From a virus: DNA of 27,802 nucleotides. Below, one piece after another: positions 21,254-27,802 of the stretch; the stretch's first letter is position 1; every line of letters begins with the position of its first letter. Below the pieces are notes generated by a model. The model was not told the origin of the DNA. It was given only the letters and a program-made list of their open reading frames with translations, and searched no databases. The position numbers and the translations under genes were made by a program. The stretch spans positions 1-27,802 of IMG/VR virus record IMGVR_UViG_3300034060_000730. One strand, given 5' to 3'.

Positions 21254-23145
21254 CAGCTTGCCGTTTCCATATTTGCAAACGTCGCTAACGCGCGCCGCAA
21301 TGGAATCAACACCACCTCTTGCGGAACTTCCAAAACCCCACCCTGCACAGAAACTTGATGTGTAAAGGAATCCAGAGAGAGCATAACGGAATCCAAAACG
21401 TTCTCCGTAACCGTCGCAGCCATTACCGGCTCAAAGCCCGTCGCCAATAACCAATCGGAAACGAACACGCCTGCCACCGCTTTGAACTCTTCCCAGCCGC
21501 CTGTTTCCTGCCCCGCTCCAAGCGCTTTCACAAGGGCCACGTCCGCCGCCCCGGTCAACTTGTCTACTAGGTCACCCGTTGCCGCCACAGACGGCTCTGT
21601 CCCCGCAGACGGGGCCACGGATGGTTCCGCCGGTGGAAGCATCGCTGCCGCCGGGTCGGGGGGAACAGCGGCCACAGGAGCGGCCTGTGCGGGACTAGAG
21701 GATGGAGTAGGCGCTACGCCAGCGAACAGGTAGCCCAGCTCGGGGTATAGCTCGGGGAGGAGCAGTGGCCCATAAGTTCCGGGGTCGGCCATCAAAACTT
21801 TTTCTAGCGTGCGCCGCCGCCGCTCATCCTCAGACGGGTAGTCCTCTAACTGAAACCCGTTGGCCCGCAAATACGAAACGTCAGAAAGGGCCAAGCGGTC
21901 CCACGCGCCAGTGGCCGCTGGACCCTCATCCTGCCGAGCAGTCAAAATGCGTGAATCAAAGACCAACTCAAACCGTTGAACGTCCTCGTCAGATACATGT
22001 TCGAACTCTGCGAGCATCGGACGCAGGTACGCGACCGTTATGAACTCTGCGATCATCTCGCCAACCGGATTCACATGCTTACCAATTAGGTCGGCATCGA
22101 CGTTGTAGCTAGACCAGTGGTTCAACCCCGCCTTGCCACCAATGATCTCCGGCGGCGCGTCCAACCCTTTAGCCAGCCGATCCAACAACTCCATGCGGAG
22201 GTCGTGGAACGTCGAATCCAAATCCTGCGCCAACTGAACGAGCCTGATCTTGTCGCCATACTCCGCAGCGCCACGAACAACTAGCGGGACCAACCCAGCC
22301 GCAGAGGTACGATCCCTAACCGGAGCAGACATATGTTCCACGAGCGTCCCAATGAACTCGTCAAAGTCATCGGAGTCGTTTGGCGCTTCAGTCTCGTTGA
22401 TAGGACCAAAGCTCATCTCCTCTGGGATAAACAACATGCCAGACGAGAGCCGCGACTTAGCGATTGAATCAACGACCTCCGATAGGACAACTAGTTCACG
22501 GCAGATCGGCAACACACGTTTCATCGGTGAATCAGCCCGCAAAGAATACCTCGGGTCCGGTCGCCACAGCCGTGCGATAAACGCTTCAACATCAACGAAG
22601 CCTGCGTCGCCATCGGATAGCCCGCTGGCGTTTCGTTTGATCCGTTGCCCGCCCTGACCTGCGGTGACACGGATCTCCTCGGTGGACAAGAACTCCCACA
22701 AGAACCCTGCGGCCCGGTCAAACTTATCTTTGAGCGGTGTCCCCAACAGATAACTCTCACCAGCTATTTGCAAATGCATTGCCGCTCGGCGTTTCAGTTC
22801 TTTCTGCCCGCCCTGCGGTCCGGTAAACGCTTCCATAACGCGAACGGCACGAGGGTCAGTTGACTCGTCCATCTCCAAACCGTCAACCCCGATTTTGCTT
22901 TCCACCACGCGAAGCTCACAAGTCGAAACCAGATTCGCAACCAAATTGTTGAGGTAGCCGATCTCGCCAATCAACTCGTTAAACGAAAACGCATCCCGCT
23001 GCCACTCGTGGCCTTTACGAGCAGGGACGGTCCAAGCGTCAATTCGTGACAGCGCCGCCGAAGACACCGATGCAATATTTGGTTGCGGCGCGATCATCGC
23101 AAACTCGGCGGCGGTCTGTTGGTTCCATCTTGAAGCGCGAGGCAT
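21253..23145 (-). CDS. Portal protein
   Basis: The 630-residue product's N-terminal and middle parts match actinophage (SPP1-like) portals: ELIGEIGYLNNLVANLVSTC, AGESYLLGTP, LWRPDPRYSLRADSPM, LVVLSEVVDSIAKSRLSSGM, and the stem and clip region DLRMELLDRLAKGLDAPPEI followed by GLNHWSSYNVDADLIGKHV. Residues about 480-540 are a Pro/Ala linker, then a helical C-terminal domain. Portals form the dodecameric DNA gate. The ATG has no ribosome site; TACAGT lies exactly 6 nt upstream, suggesting a leaderless message. It overlaps MuF by 1 bp. Confidence 0.93.
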   Translation of the reverse strand: MPRASRWNQQTAAEFAMIAPQPNIASVSSAALSRIDAWTVPARKGHEWQRDAFSFNELIGEIGYLNNLVANLVSTCELRVVESKIGVDGLEMDESTDPRAVRVMEAFTGPQGGQKELKRRAAMHLQIAGESYLLGTPLKDKFDRAAGFLWEFLSTEEIRVTAGQGGQRIKRNASGLSDGDAGFVDVEAFIARLWRPDPRYSLRADSPMKRVLPICRELVVLSEVVDSIAKSRLSSGMLFIPEEMSFGPINETEAPNDSDDFDEFIGTLVEHMSAPVRDRTSAAGLVPLVVRGAAEYGDKIRLVQLAQDLDSTFHDLRMELLDRLAKGLDAPPEIIGGKAGLNHWSSYNVDADLIGKHVNPVGEMIAEFITVAYLRPMLAEFEHVSDEDVQRFELVFDSRILTARQDEGPAATGAWDRLALSDVSYLRANGFQLEDYPSEDERRRRTLEKVLMADPGTYGPLLLPELYPELGYLFAGVAPTPSSSPAQAAPVAAVPPDPAAAMLPPAEPSVAPSAGTEPSVAATGDLVDKLTGAADVALVKALGAGQETGGWEEFKAVAGVFVSDWLLATGFEPVMAATVTENVLDSVMLSLDSFTHQVSVQGGVLEVPQEVVLIPLRRALATFANMETAS

Positions 23146-23151
23146 GGGCTA

Positions 23152-23157
23152 ACTGTA
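23152..23157 (-). promoter_or_regulatory. Possible leaderless -10 box before portal
   Basis: TACAGT on the minus strand is 6 nt from the portal ATG, the same spacing as in promoters at 15605, 23418 and 26245. No TTG -35 or AAGAAATCT box is visible 16-17 nt upstream, where the DNA is GC-rich. It may therefore be a weak internal promoter. Confidence 0.45.
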
Positions 23158-23243
23158 CTCCCCAGCCCGGACCGGGACCGTGTTAGTTGGGGGGCTATAG
23201 GTGTAGGCCCGTCCGCTACTAGCGGCGTGCCTGCGGCCTTGGT

Positions 23244-23411
23244 TCAGGAACCGTGGCCGCAGGTCACCACCGCGCGGGGTGCCAGCGTATCGGCGCGGTG
23301 TGCGGGGATGACCCGGATGCAACCGCAGTAGCCGCAAGCGCCAGAGGTCTGTGCGGCGATGGTCCGCCCGCTGTTAGCGGTGCGGCGGGTGGTTGTTGTG
23401 GTGGTGTCCAT
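23244..23411 (-). CDS. Leaderless 55-residue cysteine protein at the head of the portal operon
   Basis: The ATG at 23411 lies 6 nt after the TACAGT of P4. The product starts with six Thr in a row, then RRTANSGRTIAAQ, CGYCGC at residues 26-31 and a final CGHGS; the cysteines could bind a metal ion. It is too short for most gene finders. The function is unknown. Its stop is about 100 bp before the portal ATG, and that gap shows no other gene. Confidence 0.62.
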   Translation of the reverse strand: MDTTTTTTRRTANSGRTIAAQTSGACGYCGCIRVIPAHRADTLAPRAVVTCGHGS

Positions 23412-23417
23412 GCCGTT

Positions 23418-23477
23418 ACTGTAGCACGTCAGTCTACAGATTCAAGTCACGGCCAAACAAATAACAAGATTTCTTTT
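23418..23477 (-). promoter_or_regulatory. Minus-strand promoter P4 (head module)
   Basis: Reading the minus strand: AAAAGAAATCT 23477-23467, TTGAAT 23445-23440, 16-bp spacer, TACAGT 23423-23418, 6 nt, ATG 23411. A perfect inverted repeat CTGTAG-N9-CTACAG covers 23439-23419. It overlaps the 3' end of the sulfotransferase-like gene and probably contributes to transcription of the portal operon. Confidence 0.78.
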
Positions 23478-23922
23478 CAACCACCCGATGCTTCACATTG
23501 CCGTCAACCACCGGCTCGGGACACTCCACCGGCTCCACATCCAACCAACGAAACAACGCCGCAAAGCTCGCCGGAGCCACCAAGATTTCCTCATAGATCA
23601 ACGGGTACAAGGGGATGCCACGAGCAACCGACCAAGTCAACACCCGCATCTGCGCCTGCACAATATTCGCTTCAGCCTCCTCACGACAAGAAGCAATACC
23701 ACGATCCACCTGCGAACCAATCGTTGACTCGAAAGACCTCAACACCAGAACAACCGCCTCCGGCCACTCCCCGTCAAAGTCAAAGTCCGTCGGCCAATGC
23801 GACATCCACTTATCCCCGGACGGCATCGACCAATGCCGGGCCACCACCGCAGGATTCGCTTCCAACCACCTAGACACAAACCGGGTTGCCGACCCCGCCG
23901 GTCCGGTAACAACCACATTCAC
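23434..23922 (-). CDS. Sulfotransferase-like / P-loop protein
   Basis: This is a protein of about 162 residues opening VNVVVTGPAGSATRFVSRWL. A beta strand running into a G-x-x-x-S/G-T-R loop is the 5'-phosphosulfate-binding loop pattern of sulfotransferases. Later, AVVLVLRSFESTIGSQVDRG resembles the 3'-phosphate region (R...S pattern), and EEILVAPASFAALFRWLDVE is the conserved helix near the end. It probably transfers sulfate or is a related kinase-like fold. The start is uncertain (GTG 23922; GTG 23943 or TTG 23955 possible). It follows the methyltransferase by 8 bp. Confidence 0.65.
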   Translation of the reverse strand: MNVVVTGPAGSATRFVSRWLEANPAVVARHWSMPSGDKWMSHWPTDFDFDGEWPEAVVLVLRSFESTIGSQVDRGIASCREEAEANIVQAQMRVLTWSVARGIPLYPLIYEEILVAPASFAALFRWLDVEPVECPEPVVDGNVKHRVVEKKSCYLFGRDLNL

Positions 23923-23930
23923 ATGATCGC

Positions 23931-24494
23931 TTACGCGCTCCACTCGCCAACCCAAACAGACTCAGCCCAGCCTGCTGCTTGCCCATAGGGGAGAATCTGA
24001 ACCTCAGAGGTTTGCCGCCAATGCGCTCCATCCCTGACCAACGTGCAAGCACGATCAACGCCCGTCTCGCCCGCAGCAAGCCACTCGTCCAAAGGCGGGT
24101 TGCACCCCGTAGGGACAGTCACGAGTAGCCGCCCGCCCGGTGCAAGCACAGAGCGGAGATGATGTATCGCCGCAACCGACCCGCCCGGCTCACGAGGTTT
24201 CTCGTCCCAACGAACATGCTCCAGCGTTGAGATAGAAAATATCTGATCCCACGAACCAGCCACATCGAATACGTCAATGTTCTCCACGCCCGGCGCTTGC
24301 TCCCAGCGATCTACGACAGCGCGTTCAGGTGCTTCAGGGTAATGGCCGAGTACGTTGCCAACCTCAAGGATCGACCCAGTTTTCAACCAGTGGCGAACAA
24401 TAGGAATCTCAACCGCCCGCTCGTTCAAACGAGTTGTGTTGTACTCGAAGTCAGCGTAAGCAAGAACGTGGCCCCAATAGGTGAAAACTTCCAT
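23931..24494 (-). CDS. Class I SAM-dependent methyltransferase
   Basis: The product has 187 residues. Motif I is SILEVGNVLGHY, acidic motif II is near NIDVFDVAG, motif IV-like is QIFSISTLEHVRWDE, and LAPGGRLLVTVPTGCNPP is the typical post-motif III strand. This is the methyltransferase_11/23-like pattern used for small molecules or glycans more than DNA. ATG 24494 is preceded by AAGGAAGG; the longer frame upstream is a DR/R-rich shadow of repeats. It sits beside a sulfotransferase-like gene, which suggests sugar modification. Confidence 0.8.
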   Translation of the reverse strand: MEVFTYWGHVLAYADFEYNTTRLNERAVEIPIVRHWLKTGSILEVGNVLGHYPEAPERAVVDRWEQAPGVENIDVFDVAGSWDQIFSISTLEHVRWDEKPREPGGSVAAIHHLRSVLAPGGRLLVTVPTGCNPPLDEWLAAGETGVDRACTLVRDGAHWRQTSEVQILPYGQAAGWAESVWVGEWSA

Positions 24495-24549
24495 GCGTCT
24501 GCGTGCCTTCCTTCGATCAGTTGTATTGCGAGGAAACTGTCTGCGGTCA

Positions 24550-24577
24550 GGGAGATGCCTGCGATCAGGTATCTCCC
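24550..24577. other. Strong hairpin at the junction before the methyltransferase gene
   Basis: GGGAGATGCCTG pairs with CAGGTATCTCCC around a CGAT loop (12 bp, one G-T pair). It contains the stop of the upstream 74-residue gene. No T-run follows. A further copy of the C/A-TGA(T/C)CGCAG unit lies on each side, so the region looks like short tandem repeats. It may act in mRNA processing or attenuation. Confidence 0.65.
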
Positions 24578-24789
24578 TGCGATCCATCCGCATCATCGTA
24601 GTCAGGAATGTCAAGAAAACAGGGCAGGACCACCATGTCCATTCCAAGCACCGGCTCCAGCAACTCCAGCTCAGTCAGTTTCGCAACGACCCGCTCGTAG
24701 TCTTTGGCGGTCAGAACAATGTACGCCCCATAACCATTCCAGTTATAGAGCGCCTGTTCGATTGAACCTTCTACCGGTTCTAAGCCCAC
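24565..24789 (-). CDS. Unknown 74-residue acidic protein
   Basis: The product begins MGLEPVEGSIEQALYNWNGY and continues with a helix DYERVVAKLTELELLEPVLG and an acidic end (DIPDYDDADG). The GTG start at 24789 overlaps the previous stop by 10 bp. No family is recognised. Its operon position and coherent sequence support it. Confidence 0.6.
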   Translation of the reverse strand: MGLEPVEGSIEQALYNWNGYGAYIVLTAKDYERVVAKLTELELLEPVLGMDMVVLPCFLDIPDYDDADGSQGDT

Positions 24790-25109
24790 ACGACTTCCCT
24801 TCTTAGTTGGCGGGCCACAGTAGCAACCCTGATCACGTCCGCAACTCTACGCGCTGTCACGTTCTGCCACCCGCCTCCAACAACCCAAGTCGATTCGTAG
24901 CGGCCTGCTTGAGCAAGCGGGTCAACGCCGCTATCAAGAAACGCTTCAGCAGGGAGCGAACCCACGACCTGATCTTCGACGGTCAAGTTGAAGCACTCCA
25001 GCACGTTGGCCCATGAGGAGTACCCCATGTCAGCGGAGTAGAAACCCTCTGACTCAAGCGCGTTCCATTCCTGCGCGGTCTCGCATGACACCGATATTGA
25101 AATCCCCAT
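24780..25109 (-). CDS. Unknown 109-residue protein
   Basis: ATG 25109 overlaps the preceding stop (TGATG). The product opens MGISISVSCETAQEWNALES and contains SSWANVLECFNL, then a basic C terminus (RRVADVIRVATVARQLRREV). The style resembles small actinophage proteins of the right arm, but no domain can be named. Confidence 0.62.
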   Translation of the reverse strand: MGISISVSCETAQEWNALESEGFYSADMGYSSWANVLECFNLTVEDQVVGSLPAEAFLDSGVDPLAQAGRYESTWVVGGGWQNVTARRVADVIRVATVARQLRREVVWA

Positions 25110-25279
25110 CAGGCTTCCTTTCCAAAGTCTTCGATCTTCACACCAAGGACGATGCGCCCGGTGCGGTTGCTGGTCAAGTCATAAACGAACCTGCCGTCGA
25201 CCATCCGGCATCTGGCAAGCGTGTGGGTTTCCCCGGCGTACTCAAACCGCTCGCCCGTCTTCGGCATCAGGTAACTCAC
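25109..25279 (-). CDS. Unknown 56-residue beta-rich protein
   Basis: GTG 25279 overlaps the upstream stop in GTGA, so I prefer it to TTG 25294. The sequence (PKTGERFEYAGETHTLARCR, then GRFVYDLTSNRTGRIVLGVK) suggests a small SH3- or OB-like barrel. The function is unknown. It is coupled downstream by TGATG. Confidence 0.6.
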   Translation of the reverse strand: MSYLMPKTGERFEYAGETHTLARCRMVDGRFVYDLTSNRTGRIVLGVKIEDFGKEA

Positions 25280-25644
25280 TTGGCAACCCACCAAGGCAGC
25301 ATGCGGTTAGGAATCTCACCGGAGACGGTGCCGTCGGTGTCGATGACCCCTACTACTTCTGCTCCCTGAGCAGAACACAAGATGCGGTGATTGAGCGACG
25401 AACGAACTGCGAATCTCCAGCCGACACGCATTTCTGCCGAGCCGTATTGAACATAGACACGCAGCTTTTGCGTAGCAAAGCTTCCGCGTCCTCTGCGAAT
25501 ACCATCGACAGACTTCGGTGCATGAACAAAGTCTTTGCTGACGTTGATGATGTAGATGGTTGAACGAGCTTGTGTTTCGCGTGCAGCGCGTTCGCCTGTC
25601 GGGTTGATCTTCTCTTGCGTGTTGTATGCGTAGTGGGTAGTCAT
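25276..25644 (-). CDS. Unknown protein, tandem paralogue B (122 residues)
   Basis: ATG 25644 has GGAG upstream. It is paralogous to the upstream neighbour. Shared blocks are IYIINVSKD versus IYVIDVTRD, LRVYVQYGSA versus LRVYTSYGSA, a stretch RSSLNHRILC versus RSSLQPNRSLC, VVGVIDTDGT versus VVAVIDTDGT and a closing WWVAK versus HWVAK. It has an insert (KSVDGIRRGRGSFATQK) that the other copy lacks. It is a predicted beta-rich protein of unknown function. Confidence 0.72.
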   Translation of the reverse strand: MTTHYAYNTQEKINPTGERAARETQARSTIYIINVSKDFVHAPKSVDGIRRGRGSFATQKLRVYVQYGSAEMRVGWRFAVRSSLNHRILCSAQGAEVVGVIDTDGTVSGEIPNRMLPWWVAK

Positions 25645-25670
25645 GCTTTGCTCCTTGTTTGTTGTGGGTG

Positions 25671-25985
25671 TTACTTGGCAACCCAGTGGGGAAGGCCTCG
25701 GGTTGGAAGGGTGCCGGTAGTGGTGCCGTCGGTGTCGATGACCGCTACTACGGTCGCTCCTCGGTATCCGCAGAGGCTGCGGTTTGGCTGGAGGCTGGAG
25801 CGCATGTCCAGCCTGTCGCCTACGGCGTGGGTGGCGCTGCCGTAGCTCGTGTATACCCGCAGGCTTGGCCGTGCTGGGTCGCGGGTTACGTCGATGACGT
25901 AGATGCAAACCCGCTCGTCGTAGTACGTCGCCGCTGATGGGTTGCTTGGGTTCATTCTTGTCTCGGTGTTCAGTGCGTATTCCAT
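25671..25985 (-). CDS. Unknown protein, tandem paralogue A (104 residues)
   Basis: It is the first gene after promoter P5, with an AAGGAG ribosome site before ATG 25985. It shares its fold and most motifs with the 122-residue neighbour, including an identical 22-bp DNA stretch encoding VIDTDGT. It opens MEYALNTETRMNPSNPSAAT. The two are a tandem duplication, with A the shorter form. Confidence 0.72.
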   Translation of the reverse strand: MEYALNTETRMNPSNPSAATYYDERVCIYVIDVTRDPARPSLRVYTSYGSATHAVGDRLDMRSSLQPNRSLCGYRGATVVAVIDTDGTTTGTLPTRGLPHWVAK

Positions 25986-26015
25986 CTTGCTGTTCTCCTT
26001 GTTCGTTGTGTAATA

Positions 26016-26064
26016 ACTGTAGCTCGTCGTCCTACGGCTTGCAAGCCAAACCGTAAGATTTCTT
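26016..26064 (-). promoter_or_regulatory. Minus-strand promoter P5
   Basis: AAGAAATCT 26064-26056, TTGCAA 26044-26039, 17-bp spacer, TACAGT 26021-26016. The inverted repeat CCGTAG-N9-CTACAG (26037-26017) has one mismatch to the family. Unlike the other members, the gene start is about 30 bp downstream with a ribosome site. It should drive the operon at 25985 to about 23434. Confidence 0.72.
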
Positions 26065-26073
26065 ATTTATTTA

Positions 26074-26238
26074 TTAGGCCTGCTCGTTGGCCGTGGCCTC
26101 TTCGATTGGGGGTGCGATCCAAACCTCTACGAGCGTGCCGTCGCAAGTGATGACTTCCGTTCGCCAACCTTTGTGAAGCAGCCAAGCTACGTCTCGCTCG
26201 TTGTAGCTCCATACTGCTGTGCGTTCAATGTTGTCCAT
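26074..26238 (-). CDS. Leaderless 54-residue protein
   Basis: ATG 26238 is 6 nt after the TACAGT of P6, matching the leaderless spacing. The product MDNIERTAVWSYNERDVAWL continues with GWRTEVITCDGTLVEVWIAP, a probable small alpha/beta protein. No family is recognised. A start at 26244 is possible. Confidence 0.62.
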   Translation of the reverse strand: MDNIERTAVWSYNERDVAWLLHKGWRTEVITCDGTLVEVWIAPPIEEATANEQA

Positions 26239-26244
26239 GCCCAT

Positions 26245-26273
26245 ACTGTAGCAGCCCTGTAGGACACTATGCG
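26245..26273 (-). promoter_or_regulatory. Minus-strand promoter P6 (degenerate)
   Basis: TACAGT 26250-26245, 6 nt before the ATG at 26238. The -35 (CGCATA) and upstream box (AAAGATT) are weak, and only half of the inverted repeat is present. Confidence 0.5.
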
Positions 26274-26308
26274 ACACCAGTTGGAATCTTTCTCAAATAG
26301 CTTTCACG

Positions 26309-26701
26309 TTAACGCAGCCCCGCAACAACACCCACCGCAGGAAACCCACGCGACAACCACCCGCAAACCTCAAGCTCACGCGACGGGCGCACCACCAACG
26401 CAGGAACACCAGCCCGCACCAAATCATCCAACCAATCGATCTGCTCCGGCGACAACTTCCCCAGCTCTTTCTTCAACTCCAAACACGCAAATCCAAACCT
26501 CGGATGCACCAACGCGAGATCAGGAAACCCCTTAGCGTCAGCGTCGCCAACAAACACCCCCGGCTTTACCTGCCGTCTCGAATCATGAAAGTGCGCGACC
26601 CGCCACCCGTACAACCGGGCAAACGCCATCAACCGACTTTGCAATTCACGCTCCGTCACTAACCGGAGCGCCTGCTCCTTTGGAGTAAGACGCGCGCTCA
26701 C
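26309..26701 (-). CDS. VRR-NUC-type nuclease
   Basis: The product has 130 residues. The segment GFPDLALVHP (catalytic Asp) followed by FACLELKKELGKLSPEQ (E-x-K) and WLDDLVRAGVPALVVRPS is the compact VRR-NUC fold (PF08774-type), a PD-(D/E)XK relative in phage and repair proteins. An N-terminal helix (ERELQSRLMAFARLYGWRVA) with H-F-H-D-S-R-R completes the site. GTG 26701 overlaps the previous stop in GTGA. It could act as a Holliday-junction or structure-specific nuclease in phage DNA processing. Confidence 0.87.
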   Translation of the reverse strand: MSARLTPKEQALRLVTERELQSRLMAFARLYGWRVAHFHDSRRQVKPGVFVGDADAKGFPDLALVHPRFGFACLELKKELGKLSPEQIDWLDDLVRAGVPALVVRPSRELEVCGWLSRGFPAVGVVAGLR

Positions 26702-26910
26702 GGCTTCACCCCGACCGCTCTATTTTCTAACATCTCCCACACCTGCTCCTCCGTAAATTCGACATTCCACAAACCCGCAACCTTGCCAACTGGCATCCCC
26801 TCAACACCGAACAGATACACGCTACTCATCGCGAGTATCAACCCGTGGCCTTCCTGAGCAGCTTCGATAACAGCCGCCTCAAGAGAGTCAGGGGCAATAT
26901 GAAATCTCAC
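26698..26910 (-). CDS. Unknown 70-residue protein
   Basis: GTG 26910 overlaps the preceding stop in GTGA; the longer frame upstream (to 27042) overlaps a better gene. The sequence opens VRFHIAPDSLEAAVIEAAQE and ends with EEQVWEMLENRAVG. It is probably a small alpha/beta protein; its function is unknown. Confidence 0.6.
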   Translation of the reverse strand: MRFHIAPDSLEAAVIEAAQEGHGLILAMSSVYLFGVEGMPVGKVAGLWNVEFTEEQVWEMLENRAVGVKP

Positions 26911-27092
26911 CGTCTCGAATCCCAAAACGTATCCGCCCTTGTCCGGGAAGCAGAAATGCCGCCAACCATAAAAGCAATCCCGTGAGCAGGGCAGCGACCG
27001 GACTTCACGATTCGCGCACCCTGCCAAACAGACCACGACCAACTCCGTGGCCCTTTACGTTTCACGTCAAACCAAACTTGGTCAGCGGTCAT
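26907..27092 (-). CDS. Unknown 61-residue protein
   Basis: ATG 27092 overlaps the HNH stop by 11 bp. The start of the product, MTADQVWFDVKRKGPRSWSW, continues with VWQGARIVKSGRCPAHGIAF, a short beta-sheet-like pattern common in phage right-arm proteins. No role is known. Confidence 0.58.
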   Translation of the reverse strand: MTADQVWFDVKRKGPRSWSWSVWQGARIVKSGRCPAHGIAFMVGGISASRTRADTFWDSRR

Positions 27093-27441
27093 TGCGCGCA
27101 CCGAGCCGCTCCCAATCTTCGTCGCCTTCCCGGACAACCAATGCCTGACCAAACAGGTCACGAATCAGCGCCGGTTGATCCTCAACAAAACCGTTAGACC
27201 AATTGCACGCCGGTATCAGGTTCTCAGGATTGACCAGACTCCCACCCGCCGACCGTTTCCTACGCTCGTGCAATCCCTGAATCCGACCAGCACAACGGAT
27301 CTCCAAACCCGCCTCCTCAAACATTGGGCAGATCAAACATCCAACGCCTGCGTCAACCAACGCTTCGATTCGCGGAATCCGATCAGTGGCCATTAACCGC
27401 TGCCGCTTCGCTGACCTCGATTTCAACCCTGAACGTTTCAC
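27082..27441 (-). CDS. HNH endonuclease (phage type)
   Basis: The product has 119 residues. A basic N terminus (MKRSGLKSRSAKRQR) precedes a zinc pair (CLICP) and the HNH core: GLHERRKRSAGGSLVNPENL followed by PACNWSN, the H...N...N/H order of the fold. GTG 27441 is 6 nt after TAACCT, possibly another leaderless start. It is divergent from the plus-strand gene at 27504. Terminase-linked HNH proteins have this size, so the gene may sit beyond or near a packaging module outside the window. Confidence 0.85.
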   Translation of the reverse strand: MKRSGLKSRSAKRQRLMATDRIPRIEALVDAGVGCLICPMFEEAGLEIRCAGRIQGLHERRKRSAGGSLVNPENLIPACNWSNGFVEDQPALIRDLFGQALVVREGDEDWERLGARNDR

Positions 27442-27503
27442 GCCCGCAGGTTATCTTTCCAGATAGACCCAAAACGTCTAGCCAGCCAACTATCCTGAGT
27501 CCC

Positions 27504-27746
27504 GTGTACGAGGAAGACTATGAACCAGAGTGGCTCCAATCCGACCCGCCCCGCTTAGAAGAAATTGCTATCGGCCAAGTCGCATCTCTTGACGACGACG
27601 GCGTGTCCACATATCTGGCGTTTGAAATACTCGCAAAGAACTCCTCCGGCCACCACAAGATTCATTTCCTAGTCAAACCAGAAGACGCGATTCAGGTCGC
27701 TGCTCTCATAGTCCAAGGGATTACAGACGCAGCCAAACCAGTGTGA
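27504..27746 (+). CDS. Unknown plus-strand acidic 80-residue protein
   Basis: The likely GTG start at 27504 is preceded by TATCCT at 7 nt (leaderless-like). The product has an acidic opening (YEEDYEPEWLQSDPPRLEEI), then a compact alpha/beta part (ASLDDDGVSTYLAFEILAKN, HKIHFLVKPEDAIQVAALIV). No family is recognised. It is convergent with the gene end at 27721-27802, overlapping by about 26 bp. Confidence 0.6.
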   Translation: MYEEDYEPEWLQSDPPRLEEIAIGQVASLDDDGVSTYLAFEILAKNSSGHHKIHFLVKPEDAIQVAALIVQGITDAAKPV

Positions 27747-27802
27747 AGTCCGGGTCGGGCCGGGGTCCGAAGATTTCCCACAGCACTTTCATATTTGCGT
27801 CC
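27721..27802 (-). CDS. C-terminal fragment of a gene entering from the right edge
   Basis: In the minus strand a frame is open from the window edge to TAA 27723-27721, encoding DANMKVLWEIFGPRPDPDFT and a short end (LVWLRL). It could also be a tiny gene starting at the internal ATG. Function is not assignable. Confidence 0.35.
   Translation of the reverse strand, partial: DANMKVLWEIFGPRPDPDFTLVWLRL

Noticed and set aside
2412-22775. Recurring TTTGCAAA/C words across the window
   Set aside because: Most fall in minus-strand coding at codons for Phe-Ala-Asn/Lys or Leu-Gln-Ile; positions show no promoter or spacing pattern.
23149-23337. 62-residue minus-strand frame upstream of portal
   Set aside because: It overlaps the better-supported 55-residue leaderless gene, is Arg/Pro-rich and has no start signal.
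26907-27161. Longer version of the 61-residue gene starting near 27161
   Set aside because: It would overlap about 80 bp of the HNH coding sequence; the ATG at 27092 overlaps the HNH stop by only 11 bp.
1-27802. CRISPR arrays, tRNA or rRNA genes, insertion sequences, att sites
   Set aside because: I saw no regularly spaced repeats with unique spacers, no cloverleaf, no transposase or integrase motifs, and no recognisable attachment core.

Overview
This window looks like about 28 kb of the structural half of a tailed siphovirus (free phage or prophage) of an actinobacterium. The host assignment is an inference. It rests on a WhiB-type iron-sulfur regulator gene, an actinophage-style capsid protease and fused delta-domain major capsid protein, actinophage-style tail-tube and head-tail adaptor proteins, and several genes that appear to be read from leaderless mRNAs. 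No integrase, terminase, lysis or replication module is visible. The terminase genes, which normally precede the portal, are presumably outside the window.

Almost all genes are on the minus strand, so the transcription order runs right to left. Right end (27.8 to 23.4 kb): small accessory genes, including an HNH endonuclease, a VRR-NUC nuclease, two tandem paralogues of unknown function, a methyltransferase and a sulfotransferase-like protein. Head module (23.4 to 12.8 kb): a small cysteine protein, portal, a MuF protein fused to an HExxH metallopeptidase-like domain, a very long capsid maturation protease, two accessory genes, WhiB, and the major capsid protein followed by a strong terminator. 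Decoration module (12.8 to 10.6 kb): three translationally coupled glycosyltransferases. Then come a 411-residue virion protein, two divergent major-tail-protein paralogues flanking a 175-residue protein, an accessory cassette (HTH protein, DUF1360-like membrane protein, zinc-binding protein, HNH endonuclease), the head-tail adaptor, two further connector proteins (one HK97 gp10-like), the two-frame tail assembly chaperone, and the N-terminal 541 residues of the tape measure protein, which runs off the left edge.

The most interesting feature is a dispersed family of look-alike promoters. Three face plus and interrupt the minus-strand structural module at 6.0, 15.5 and 19.2 kb. Two clear ones, plus one degenerate one, face minus at 23.4, 26.0 and 26.2 kb. 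The clear copies share an AAGAAATCT box, a TTGNNN -35, a 16-17 nt spacer and a TANNGT -10. An inverted repeat CTGTAG-N9-CTACAG overlaps the core promoter in five of them. In four of the six cases an ATG lies 6-7 nt after the -10, which predicts leaderless transcripts. The plus-strand units are moron-like: a four-gene operon ending in a membrane microprotein, a 30-residue acidic microprotein, and a short terminated transcript of unknown coding status. I infer a co-regulated, probably lysogenically or conditionally expressed, moron regulon.
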